From: Prevotella sp. UBA2754
GTDB lineage: Bacteria > Bacteroidota > Bacteroidia > Bacteroidales > Bacteroidaceae
Length of the DNA stretch: 64,000 nucleotides
Direction of reading: 5' to 3'
Assembly: GCA_002353295.1 (NCBI GenBank)
Contig: DEJG01000019.1
Span: 96,433-160,432 of the forward strand
The position numbers were made by a program, and so were the translations under genes. Below, piece by piece: positions 1-8,338 of this stretch; position 1 is the stretch's first letter, and each line of letters begins with the position of its first letter. The notes beneath the pieces are model-generated. The model searched no databases. It was not told the DNA's origin and saw only the letters and a program-made list of their open reading frames with translations.

Positions 1-153
1 ATTTGGCTCGAGACCCCCATTTTTGGCCCTCGTTTTAGCATCACCTCTTTTAAGAGTTCCGAAACATAATATCGCGCCTAGAGAAACAAACCCGACAGCA
101 TGATTATTCAGAGGCTGTCGGGAATCAATGATGCAAAGATAATTTTCTTTAAT
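1..153. other. Intergenic edge, no gene seen
   Basis: Apart from the hairpin at 91-122, I see no coding region or RNA gene here. The first 90 bases may be the edge of an intergenic region or of a gene that continues to the left; no reading frame could be assigned. Confidence 0.5.
91..122 (-). terminator. Intrinsic terminator of the NhaD operon
   Basis: A perfect 9-bp inverted repeat (CCCGACAGC ... GCTGTCGGG) with a 14-nt loop lies 32 bp past the antiporter stop codon. Read on the minus strand, the stem is followed by TTTGTTTC, as expected for an intrinsic terminator. Confidence 0.75.
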
Positions 154-1485
154 TTAGAAGAAGAGCGTGCGCTCTATCCAGTAGATGAGGATACCGCAGA
201 GATAGCCCACGAAGGCTATCCACGTAATCTTCTTGAGATACCAGCCGAAGGTGATTTTTTCCAAGCCCATGACTACTACACCAGCGGCAGAGCCGATAAT
301 CAGCATTGAACCACCTACACCGGCACAGTAAGCCAACAATTGCCAGAAAATACCATCAACAGCCATCGGACCTTCGGCTGCAACAGGATACATACCCATA
401 CAACCGGCAACCAGCGGCACATTGTCAACAATACTGGACAGCACACCGATGATGCCGTTAATGACGTAGTAGTTGCCTGAGAAGGCTTCGTTGAGGCCTT
501 CGCCCATAGCCGTCAGCACACCAATTTCCTGCAGGACGGCAACAGCCATCAGAATGCCGAGGAAGAACATAATGGTGGAGAGGTCAATCTTCGACATGAT
601 GTCGCTCACGCGTTTAGCCATCGTGTCGTCCTCGTCCGTATTGTAGTGGAAAATCTCGGTTGTAGTCCATAGGATGCCCAATACCAGCAGGATGCCCATA
701 AACGGTGGCAGGTGGGTCAGGGTCTTGAAGATAGGTACGAATATCAAACCGCCGACACCTAACCAAAAGATAATGCTGCGTTGCACTTTTGTAAACTGAC
801 TGGCAGTGGACTTAGGAAGATTCTGTTCCTTATCGAATTTGCCTTTCAGTTGCAGGCTGATGATGAATGCCGGTATGACCATCGATACGAGCGAAGGGAT
901 GAAAATCTCGGTGATAACACCCTGTGTGGTGATGACACCTTTGATCCACAGCATGATGGTGGTGACGTCACCGATAGGTGAGAAGGCCCCTCCAGAGTTG
1001 GCTGCGATGATGATGAGGGCGGCATAGAGCAGGCGCTCTTCACGAAACTGTACCAGTTTTCTCAGCACCATAATCATGACGATAGATGTGGTGAGGTTGT
1101 CGAGAATGGCCGACAGAAAGAAGGTCATGAAGGCCACGCGCCACATCAGTTTGCGCTTGGAACGCGTCTTCATGGCATCGCGCACGAAGTTGAAGCCACC
1201 ATTCGAGTCGACAATCTCGACAATGGTCATGGCACCCATCAGGAAGAACAGTGTTCCTGCCGCATCGCCCAGATGGTGCTCGATAACTTCGGCAATGTGG
1301 TGGATAACGTCGTCGCTGGAAAATTCAGGATAGTAGGCTCCTGGATTCACCATCAGTAGAGTCCAGCATACGACACACATCAACAGGGCAATCGCTGCCT
1401 TGTTGACTTTTGTCACACTTTCAAGAGCTATGCATAGATAGCCGATAACAAAGGCTGCAACAATGAGAATTGTTAATGTTGTCAT
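154..1485 (-). CDS. nhaD: NhaD-type Na+/H+ antiporter
   Basis: This is an inner-membrane sodium/proton antiporter of the ion-transporter superfamily that exports Na+ in exchange for H+. The 443-residue protein is almost wholly hydrophobic, with about 11-12 membrane segments. It has the NhaD-typical stretch DNLTTSIVMIM after the third or fourth segment, and a second similar motif, SSIVDNVPLVAG, in the C-terminal half; such Asp-Asn motifs are characteristic of the two pseudo-symmetric halves. Its length matches the family. It is the last gene of a minus-strand group (DUF2723 protein, deacetylase, antiporter) and is followed by the terminator at 91-122. The link to the two envelope-glycan genes upstream is probably only transcriptional. 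Confidence 0.88.
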   Translation of the reverse strand: MTTLTILIVAAFVIGYLCIALESVTKVNKAAIALLMCVVCWTLLMVNPGAYYPEFSSDDVIHHIAEVIEHHLGDAAGTLFFLMGAMTIVEIVDSNGGFNFVRDAMKTRSKRKLMWRVAFMTFFLSAILDNLTTSIVMIMVLRKLVQFREERLLYAALIIIAANSGGAFSPIGDVTTIMLWIKGVITTQGVITEIFIPSLVSMVIPAFIISLQLKGKFDKEQNLPKSTASQFTKVQRSIIFWLGVGGLIFVPIFKTLTHLPPFMGILLVLGILWTTTEIFHYNTDEDDTMAKRVSDIMSKIDLSTIMFFLGILMAVAVLQEIGVLTAMGEGLNEAFSGNYYVINGIIGVLSSIVDNVPLVAGCMGMYPVAAEGPMAVDGIFWQLLAYCAGVGGSMLIIGSAAGVVVMGLEKITFGWYLKKITWIAFVGYLCGILIYWIERTLFF

Positions 1486-1506
1486 AGTAATTATTGTTTT
1501 GATAGA

Positions 1507-2118
1507 TTAGTCGAATATCTTAAAGGCATAGCCCTGCTCCATAAGCCATTCAATGGCCAGGGGCAAGGCTGTGCGTAGCTTGTCGATGGATTTCAGTGAG
1601 TCGTGGAAGGTGATGATGCTGCCGTTACGGGCATAACGTTTTACATTGTTCAGCACGTCCTCGGCTGTCATCCACTTAGAATAATCGCGGGTCACGAGGT
1701 CCCACATCACGATTCGATACTTACGTCCCAGCCAGGCATACTGCTCTAGGCGCATCCAACCGTGCGGTGGGCGCACCAGATTGGTGTGCAGATAGGCATT
1801 GGCTTTCTCCACATTATAGCTATACTCGCGTATGCTATGGCGGAAACCGCTGATGTGGTTGTGGGTGTGATTACCAATGCGGTGGCCTTCATCAACTACT
1901 CGCTGATATAGTTCAGGGTGTTTACGTACATTATCACCCACCATGAAGAAGGTAGCCTTGATGCTGTAACGTTTCAACGTATCGAGGATGAATGGCGTGG
2001 CTTCTGGGATGGGTCCGTCGTCGAAGGTAAGATAAACAGCCTTCTCATGACGATCCATTCGCCATGTAGCTCTGGGATAGAGCCATCTAAGCCATATAGC
2101 AGGTTGCTCGATAAACAC
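1507..2118 (-). CDS. Polysaccharide deacetylase (NodB domain)
   Basis: This 203-residue protein is a carbohydrate esterase family 4 type deacetylase that removes N- or O-acetyl groups from a cell-surface glycan or peptidoglycan. The NodB motifs are in order: YLTFDDGP (catalytic Asp and metal-binding Asp), GNHTHNH (two metal-binding His), RPPHGW, and a late FHDS motif. No signal peptide is evident: the N-terminus reads MFIEQPAIWLRWLYPRATW, which could be a short amphipathic or membrane-associated segment. It lies 30 bp after the DUF2723 gene and 21 bp before the antiporter on the same strand, so co-transcription is likely. The substrate cannot be read from sequence. Related proteins act on peptidoglycan, chitooligosaccharides or capsule. 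Confidence 0.88.
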   Translation of the reverse strand: MFIEQPAIWLRWLYPRATWRMDRHEKAVYLTFDDGPIPEATPFILDTLKRYSIKATFFMVGDNVRKHPELYQRVVDEGHRIGNHTHNHISGFRHSIREYSYNVEKANAYLHTNLVRPPHGWMRLEQYAWLGRKYRIVMWDLVTRDYSKWMTAEDVLNNVKRYARNGSIITFHDSLKSIDKLRTALPLAIEWLMEQGYAFKIFD

Positions 2119-2148
2119 CTTATTCTATCTGTTTTTTACTTTTTGCCT

Positions 2149-5100
2149 TTACTCCGTTCCCAGTCGTCCTCCCTTTGCTTGGAAGGCATCGAGGATTTTA
2201 TTGAGTACTTCACCCTTTTTGTTTCCCCATTCCTCGTCAATAGTATCACCTAACTGCAGGAGTTGGTTGAGGATATAGATATGCATATAGCAACTGTCTT
2301 CTGACAGGGCGAACTGCTGTTCGTTGAGATTGATGTACCACGTCGCATACTGGATGGAGTTCTTCCACAGTTGTTCGATGAGATTCATAGCCTCTTTCTT
2401 GTTGCCCATAGCAGCCCAGGCACGAGCCATATCCAGCGATCCAGAGGTGTAGTTGTGAGGAATGTTATAGGCAGGTAACATCTTTTCACTGTATTTCAGT
2501 ACCTCAGCAGCCTCTTTGTCCTTCTCTTCGCTGACGAGTTGTACAGCCAAACGAGCCATAATGCGACGGTGGGTGTAGCACATACGCATTACCGTCTCGT
2601 CGAGATAGACTCCTTTGCTATTGGCGCCTCCGAACTTGAAGCGGTGCATCACATTGTCATAAGTACGCTTGGTATCAAAGTTCTTAGCACCCTCCTGATT
2701 GGTGGTGAAAGGAGTGATACGGTAAGCCAGGCCCTCAGTGATAGTGTTGTCGCCCAGGTTGATGTAGTTCTCGTCGCCCACGGAAACGGCTACGTAGATA
2801 GGACGCTCCCAGTTGCACTGAGCCAGCATCTCGAGTATCATCAGGTCACCCTTATAGAGCGCTGTCTTGCCTTTCAGCGAGATTGTCATGCGGTCGGGGA
2901 TGGAATCGGTGGCCATCATCATACCGCTGCGACGGACGGCATCCTTATCGATGGTCATATAAATGACATCAGTAGGTATCACATGAAGATCGGAAGATTT
3001 AGAGCGTACCCAGTATTTCAGGATGTTCTTCAGTTCAAAAGGATCGTCGCCGAATTGGGCTTTTGCCTCCTCAGGATGTTCTTTGTAGAGATCGAGAACA
3101 GCCTGTTTCATTTCAGCATCGATGGGTACATACTCATTGGTTCCGGCACAATACTCAATACGCTTCCACGTGATAGGTACGGAAGGAGAATCGTAGGCAG
3201 GACGGCACATCTGGTCAATATACCAGTCGGTCTGCAAATAAGAAAGGTTGCAGACGCGGGCATCGGTACGTACACCCTCTACATCTTGGTTATACCAGAG
3301 TGGGAAGGTGTCGTTGTCGCCATTGGTGAAGATGATAGGATTACCCTCGTCCTGCAGGGACATCAGATAGTTCTGTCCGAAGTCGCGGCATGTGTAGCGC
3401 CCAGAACGGTCGTGGTCGTCCCAAGTCTGTGAAGCCATTTGGATGGGGACAAGGAGGGAAACCAGTGAGATAATAGTTGCCAGAGGAACCAGATGACCTT
3501 TCAGCTTGCGGCTTATCAGGTCGATGAGTGCTGCTACACCCATACCACACCAGATGGCAAAGGCATAGAACGAACCAGCGTAGGCATAATCGCGCTCACG
3601 GGGCTGCATAGGAGTCTGGTTCAGATAAATGACAATAGCTAAACCTGTCATGAAGAACAGGAAGAATACTACCCAGAACTGGCGGATACCAACGGGTTCC
3701 TCTTTCACTTTCCCATTTTCGTCTTTCGACCTGCGGGTATACCATGACTGCCAGAAGAGGCCGATGAGTCCTAAGAGCAGTGGCAGACAATAGAACACAT
3801 TGTGGCCTTTATTGTTTTTCAGTTCGTCAGGCAGTGTGCTCTGATCGCCCAGACGCATGTTGTCAAACCAGTCGAAACCTGTCAGCCAGTTGCCATGTTC
3901 CAATTCGCCATTACCCTGTATATCGTTCTGTCTGCCTGCAAAGTTCCACATGAAGTAACGCCAGTACATGAAATTGCACTGATAGGAGAGGAAGAAACGG
4001 ATATTTTCAATTTGGCTAGGCATTTTCACGTTGATGATTTCTCCGCAGCGATCGTAACTCTCCTCATGACCATCCACGCTACCTCCCATCCAACTCTCGT
4101 AGGCAGCACGGTGAGCCGAGCTGTACATACGGGGGAAGAACATGTTTTGCGCATACTGATACTCATCTTTGGCGCGTAGGATGAAGTATTCGTCTTTCTC
4201 ATCGGATGAAGCTTTCTCCTTGCGTTGCCATACGGGAGCACCCTTCGTCATAACGGGTTTGCAGTATTCTCCGTCTTTCTCCAAAGCCACTTGTGAGGTA
4301 TAGGCCTGTCCATAGAACAGAGGACGCTGTCCGTACTGTTCGCGACCCAGGTATTCTCCAAGAGTAAAGATGTCCTCTGGCGAGTTCTGGTCCATTGGCG
4401 GGTTGGCCGCAGAGCGTATCACGATGAGTGCGTAACTGCTATAGCCGATCATCAGCATCAGCATGCAGAGCAAGGAGGTGTTTTTGATGCGAGCAGTCAC
4501 CAAGGCTTTTGGCTGTTGGCCTTTAGCCTTGAACTTATATTGTAGTATGAACCACAGTACTGCCAGTACGATGATACCGATGATGGCTGCTGACCAGCCG
4601 TGACCGTAGAACGGAATGCCGAGCATGGCAACAGACAACAAGAAGGCAATGTTCTGACGTTTTTCGTTGGCGTCACGATGCGTCTCGTAGATAGCCCAAA
4701 TAGTAATTCCGATGAGCAGGAAGATATAGACAATCTCGCCTGTATTGAACGGACAGCCCAGTAGGTTAACAAACAACAGTTCGAACCATCCTCCCACCTG
4801 TACGATTCCGGGAACAACGCCATAAAGCACAGCGGCCAGAATGACGACGGAGATGCCTAAGGCTATCAATGAACCATAGAGATCCTTGCGCGAATTGTAT
4901 TGTGGGAATTTGCGATAATAGTATACCAGGACGATGGCTGGCAGACAGAGCAGGTTGAGCAGATGGACACCAATGCTCAGTCCTGTCATATACATTATTA
5001 ATATGAGCCAACGGTCGCTCTGGGGCTCGTCAGCATGATCTTCCCATTTCAGTATCAACCAGAATACTACAGCTGTGAAGGCCGAAGAGTAGGCATAAAC

Positions 5101-5535
5101 CTCACCTTCGACTGCCGAGAACCAGAAAGTGTCGCTGAATGTATAGATCAGTGCTCCCACCATGGCTGAACCTTCTATGGCAATGAGTTTGCCTAAATTT
5201 AGTTCGCTCCAATCCTTGATAAGCAGGCGGCGCACCAAGTGAGAGATGGTCCAATAGAGAAACAGGATGGTAGCAGCTGATAGCAGTGCACTCATGATGT
5301 TCACCATATAGGCCACCTGAGAGGGGTCGCTGGTAAACTGCGAGAAAAGATTGGCAGTGAGCATGAAGAATGGTGCACCGGGCGGGTGACCAATTTCTAA
5401 TTTGTAACCTGTGGATATAAACTCGGGGCAGTCCCAGAAAGAGGCTGTAGGCTCAATTGTAGAACAATATACGAAGGCAGCAATCAGGAAGCTGACCCAT
5501 CCGAGAATATTGTCTACCAGTCTAAATTGTTTCAT
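2149..5535 (-). CDS. DUF2723 large membrane protein, probable glycosyltransferase
   Basis: This 1,128-residue protein belongs to the DUF2723 family, common in Bacteroidota. The N-terminal part carries the family signature TIEPTASFWDCPEFI near residue 30, followed closely by GHPPGAP, then multiple membrane segments to about residue 700. The C-terminal third is soluble, with helical repeat character near the end. The signature (acidic and Trp residues in the first extracytoplasmic loop) resembles GT-C glycosyltransferases that use lipid-linked sugars. The human homologue TMEM260 is reported as a protein O-mannosyltransferase, so a role in protein O-glycosylation of the envelope is an inference. 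It is the first gene of the group with the deacetylase and NhaD. A TAnnTTTG element lies upstream at 5568-5575 on the minus strand. Confidence 0.85.
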   Translation of the reverse strand: MKQFRLVDNILGWVSFLIAAFVYCSTIEPTASFWDCPEFISTGYKLEIGHPPGAPFFMLTANLFSQFTSDPSQVAYMVNIMSALLSAATILFLYWTISHLVRRLLIKDWSELNLGKLIAIEGSAMVGALIYTFSDTFWFSAVEGEVYAYSSAFTAVVFWLILKWEDHADEPQSDRWLILIMYMTGLSIGVHLLNLLCLPAIVLVYYYRKFPQYNSRKDLYGSLIALGISVVILAAVLYGVVPGIVQVGGWFELLFVNLLGCPFNTGEIVYIFLLIGITIWAIYETHRDANEKRQNIAFLLSVAMLGIPFYGHGWSAAIIGIIVLAVLWFILQYKFKAKGQQPKALVTARIKNTSLLCMLMLMIGYSSYALIVIRSAANPPMDQNSPEDIFTLGEYLGREQYGQRPLFYGQAYTSQVALEKDGEYCKPVMTKGAPVWQRKEKASSDEKDEYFILRAKDEYQYAQNMFFPRMYSSAHRAAYESWMGGSVDGHEESYDRCGEIINVKMPSQIENIRFFLSYQCNFMYWRYFMWNFAGRQNDIQGNGELEHGNWLTGFDWFDNMRLGDQSTLPDELKNNKGHNVFYCLPLLLGLIGLFWQSWYTRRSKDENGKVKEEPVGIRQFWVVFFLFFMTGLAIVIYLNQTPMQPRERDYAYAGSFYAFAIWCGMGVAALIDLISRKLKGHLVPLATIISLVSLLVPIQMASQTWDDHDRSGRYTCRDFGQNYLMSLQDEGNPIIFTNGDNDTFPLWYNQDVEGVRTDARVCNLSYLQTDWYIDQMCRPAYDSPSVPITWKRIEYCAGTNEYVPIDAEMKQAVLDLYKEHPEEAKAQFGDDPFELKNILKYWVRSKSSDLHVIPTDVIYMTIDKDAVRRSGMMMATDSIPDRMTISLKGKTALYKGDLMILEMLAQCNWERPIYVAVSVGDENYINLGDNTITEGLAYRITPFTTNQEGAKNFDTKRTYDNVMHRFKFGGANSKGVYLDETVMRMCYTHRRIMARLAVQLVSEEKDKEAAEVLKYSEKMLPAYNIPHNYTSGSLDMARAWAAMGNKKEAMNLIEQLWKNSIQYATWYINLNEQQFALSEDSCYMHIYILNQLLQLGDTIDEEWGNKKGEVLNKILDAFQAKGGRLGTE

Positions 5536-5567
5536 GCTATTTGTTGTGTCTTTTTTATTCTAAACTG

Positions 5568-5575
5568 CAAAGGTA
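5568..5575 (-). promoter_or_regulatory. Promoter -7 element (TACCTTTG) for the DUF2723 operon
   Basis: TACCTTTG on the minus strand, about 33 bp before the DUF2723 start, matches the Bacteroidota TAnnTTTG consensus. I see no good TTTG at the -33 spacing. Confidence 0.5.
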
Positions 5576-5650
5576 AACAATTTAGCGAAAAGTGAAGAGT
5601 GAAGAGAGAAGAATTTGCCTTTGCCTTACCTTTTTTATAACTTTTTAAGT

Positions 5651-6103
5651 CTATATGAAGAATTGGGCACCATAAATAATCAGTATGTACCGTAAGAATT
5701 TGCCAATCGTGATGCTGGTAATGGAGATGGGGATGTTGGCTCGCATCAATCCCAGTGCGATGGTGATAGCGCTTCCTAAGACGGGCAGAAAAGCAAAGAA
5801 CCCCATCCAAGCGCCTCGTCCTCCCATAAAGCGGATGGCCTTGTCGAGTTTCTCTTTGCTTACATGTAGGTATTTCTCTATCCACTCCACCTTTCCCATG
5901 TGGCCGACAAAAAAGTTGAACATGCTCCCAGCCACATTGCCTATCGTCCCATAGATGATAAGTCCCCACGGATCGAGTCCTGCTGCCAGAAGTCCCATCA
6001 TCACAGCCTCACTGGAGAAAGGAAAGAAGGATCCGGCTATAAAGGCAGTAATGAGCATGCCCCAATAGCCATAGCTAATCAGAAGAGAGATGATGACATC
6101 CAT
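5651..6103 (-). CDS. YqaA/DedA-type membrane protein (SNARE-associated family)
   Basis: This is a 150-residue inner-membrane protein of the VTT/SNARE-associated group to which YqaA and DedA belong. Some members move undecaprenyl phosphate or lipids across the membrane. Visible features are a hydrophobic N-terminal pair of helices with the family-typical stretch FFPFSSEAVMMGL, a glycine-rich loop FMGGRGAWMGFFAFLPVLGS matching the second DedA motif, and a C-terminal helix pair. It is shorter than E. coli DedA (about 220) but close to the YqaA length. Its start overlaps the end of the preceding gene by 25 bp, so the two are probably translationally coupled. It is the last gene of the long minus-strand run beginning with the methyltransferase. 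The substrate is unknown. Confidence 0.8.
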   Translation of the reverse strand: MDVIISLLISYGYWGMLITAFIAGSFFPFSSEAVMMGLLAAGLDPWGLIIYGTIGNVAGSMFNFFVGHMGKVEWIEKYLHVSKEKLDKAIRFMGGRGAWMGFFAFLPVLGSAITIALGLMRANIPISITSITIGKFLRYILIIYGAQFFI

Positions 6104-7017
6104 ACGTTATAAGCCGTGAAGCAGCCTACGGCAAGCATTACGATGATGAAAAGTATGTTTGTGAATTTAGACTTGGTGAGGGCAAAGAAGTGCGCTATCA
6201 GCGGTGCTGTATTGATGATGAGCAGCCGTATGAGAATGTCGTAGAGTTGTGGTTGTAGGATGATGTATAGGAACAATGCAAAATCCATTCGTATAAACAA
6301 CCCATAAAGCATGCGGATGCGAAACTTGTCAAGATAACTGGTCTGCCAGAAATGCAAGGTACTTACAATGGCCATCACGACCAGGAAAAACAAGATTATT
6401 TTCCGATTTATGTCGAGTATCGACAAGTTGAAGGGTGTATGGAACTCAATGAAAGGCTGGAAATGATTCACAAAGAACGATAGGTCCTGTTGGTAGACTC
6501 CAAGGCAGAAAACTACCCAATAGGGTGTGGCAACTCCCATGAGCGATGCCATGAAAGTGCGCCATGAGAACGACTGGAGGTTGGTGACCATCAGTATCCA
6601 TAACACTGGTAGCAAATATAGCAGATGGACGGAAGCTATTGTAGCCAGTCCGAAAAGCAGGAATCCATAGTACGTGAATCCTGGGGAATTGGTGTCTTGA
6701 TAGGTAAAGAACAAAATCAGGTAAGAAGCGGCGAAGAACAGTTGGCTGACGTTGCCGGCAACGGAGTTGAACAGGAAACACAACATGCACGAGAGTATCA
6801 GGAAAGTACAGGACACCATTCGTGAGTAAATGCGAATCAGTGCATTCGTGTTATTCAGCATCAACATGCAGAAGGTCGTGAGACCAAAACATCCCGCCTG
6901 AATCCACATGTTTTGGGGGAATAGTCCACAGAGTATCCAGCAAGCAGTGGCGTATACAATTGCCGAGGGCAGGGTCAGCCTGCTCTCAGCAATCCTGTTC
7001 TGTAATCGTTTCTTCAA
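6079..7017 (-). CDS. Multi-pass membrane protein of unknown function
   Basis: This 312-residue protein is not one I recognise. It starts MKKRLQNRIAESRLTLPSA, a short basic amphipathic segment, then has roughly nine to ten strongly hydrophobic helices with few charged residues between them. No catalytic motif is visible. The loops are short and the last residues (FTAYNVWMSSSLF) overlap the start of the YqaA-type gene by 25 bp. It follows purD by 12 bp on the same strand. The layout resembles small polytopic proteins of Bacteroidales that neighbour purD or wzy-like genes, but nothing here proves a polymerase or transporter role. Confidence 0.75.
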   Translation of the reverse strand: MKKRLQNRIAESRLTLPSAIVYATACWILCGLFPQNMWIQAGCFGLTTFCMLMLNNTNALIRIYSRMVSCTFLILSCMLCFLFNSVAGNVSQLFFAASYLILFFTYQDTNSPGFTYYGFLLFGLATIASVHLLYLLPVLWILMVTNLQSFSWRTFMASLMGVATPYWVVFCLGVYQQDLSFFVNHFQPFIEFHTPFNLSILDINRKIILFFLVVMAIVSTLHFWQTSYLDKFRIRMLYGLFIRMDFALFLYIILQPQLYDILIRLLIINTAPLIAHFFALTKSKFTNILFIIVMLAVGCFTAYNVWMSSSLF

Positions 7018-7029
7018 AGCCCCAATAGT

Positions 7030-8298
7030 TTAAAGATCTGCACCAATGTCGCGACGGAAGTATTTGTCAGTAAATACTATTTTCTGAGCTTCTTCGAAAG
7101 ACTTCTGCAGCGCTTCAGCTTTGTCTTTTCCGTAAGACGAGACAGCAATAACGCGTCCGCCATTGGTGACAACCTCACCGTCTTTCATCGTTGTTCCGGC
7201 ATGGAATACAATACTGCCTTCTACCGTTTCGATACCGCTGATGGGGTAGCCCTTTTTGTATTCTTGAGGATAACCGCCACTGACCAGCATCACACAAACG
7301 GCTGCACGAGGGTCGAACTCGATGGCGTGTTGGTCGAGGTTGCCGTCAGCCACACCCTCAAAGAGGTCCACAATATCGCTCTTCAGTCGTAACATCACGC
7401 TCTCCGTCTCTGGGTCACCCATACGGCAGTTGTATTCAATCACCATAGGCTCGCCCTTCACATTAATCAGTCCGAAGAAGATAAAGCCCTTATACAGAAT
7501 ACCTTCAGCCTTCAGTCCTTCCACAGTGGGACGAATGATGCGGTCCTCTACTTTCTGCATCCACTCCTTGGTGGCAAAGGGAACGGGAGTAACAGAGCCC
7601 ATACCGCCAGTGTTCAGTCCAGTATCGTGTTCGCCGATACGTTTGTAGTCCTTAGCTTCAGGCAGAATCTTATAGTGGTCACCATCTGTCAAAACAAAGA
7701 CACTGCACTCTATACCGCTCAGGAATTCTTCAATCACGACACGTGAAGAAGCATTTCCAAACATACCACCCAGCATCTCCTTCAATTCCTTTTTAGCCTC
7801 GTCGAGGGTTGGCAGAATCAATACACCCTTACCGGCGCACAGCCCGTCGGCTTTCAGCACGTAGGGGGCTTCCAGGGTTTCCAAGAAGGCTAAACCTTCC
7901 TGCAGGTGTTCGCCGTCGAAGGTCTCGTAGCGGGCAGTAGGAATCTGGTGGCGCTGCATAAAGGCTTTGGCAAAATCTTTCGAGCCTTCCAGTACGGCAC
8001 CAGCCTTTGTCGGCCCAATCACGGGAATGTCCTTGGTACGTGGGTCTGCCTTCATGTCGTCGTAAATACCTTTCACCAGCGGGTCTTCAGGACCCACTAC
8101 CACCATGCCGATTTGCTGGTCGACACAGAACTGTTTGATGGCTTCGAAGTCATCAGCTTTCATCGCCACATTCTCACCGCAGTTGCTCGTTCCGGCATTA
8201 CCTGGGGCAATATACAGTTTCTCACATTTCTCACTCTGAGCAATTTTCCAAGCCAGTGCGTGCTCACGTCCGCCACTGCCTAACAATAATATCTTCAT
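7030..8298 (-). CDS. purD: Phosphoribosylamine-glycine ligase
   Basis: PurD joins 5-phosphoribosylamine and glycine using ATP to give GAR, the second step of de novo purine synthesis in the cytoplasm. The protein begins MKILLLGSGGREHALAWKI, the family's N-terminal nucleotide-fold motif. It has an ATP-grasp core with LKADGLCAGKGV, the GGMGSVTPVP motif, and the metal-binding YNCRMGDPETE near residue 290. The frame is open from a TTG at 8316, but I chose the ATG at 8298 because it places the conserved GSGGREHA motif at the usual distance from the N-terminus, giving 422 residues, the normal length. It lies 35 bp after serB and 12 bp before the membrane protein on the same strand. Confidence 0.95.
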   Translation of the reverse strand: MKILLLGSGGREHALAWKIAQSEKCEKLYIAPGNAGTSNCGENVAMKADDFEAIKQFCVDQQIGMVVVGPEDPLVKGIYDDMKADPRTKDIPVIGPTKAGAVLEGSKDFAKAFMQRHQIPTARYETFDGEHLQEGLAFLETLEAPYVLKADGLCAGKGVLILPTLDEAKKELKEMLGGMFGNASSRVVIEEFLSGIECSVFVLTDGDHYKILPEAKDYKRIGEHDTGLNTGGMGSVTPVPFATKEWMQKVEDRIIRPTVEGLKAEGILYKGFIFFGLINVKGEPMVIEYNCRMGDPETESVMLRLKSDIVDLFEGVADGNLDQHAIEFDPRAAVCVMLVSGGYPQEYKKGYPISGIETVEGSIVFHAGTTMKDGEVVTNGGRVIAVSSYGKDKAEALQKSFEEAQKIVFTDKYFRRDIGADL

Positions 8299-8312
8299 AT
8301 CTTTTCTAATTA

Positions 8313-8338
8313 TCAACTTTCAACTCTCAACTTTCAAA
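8313..8338. repeat. Short GTTGA/GAAAGTTGA direct repeat
   Basis: The serB-purD gap holds overlapping copies of TTGAAAGTTGA and TTGAGAGTTGA (minus-strand reading). The same word TTGAGAGTTGAGAG recurs at about 23279-23293, just past the response regulator. It is a simple intergenic repeat with no assigned role. Confidence 0.5.

Noticed and set aside
134..141. Minus-strand TATCTTTG near the left end
   Set aside because: It matches the -7 box but lacks a -33 partner, and a terminator hairpin follows it at once. Probably chance.
2539..3432. Open frame of 297 codons on the plus strand inside the DUF2723 gene
   Set aside because: It lies antisense to a clear conserved gene, has no recognisable domain and no promoter, and its composition is that of a complement-strand frame.
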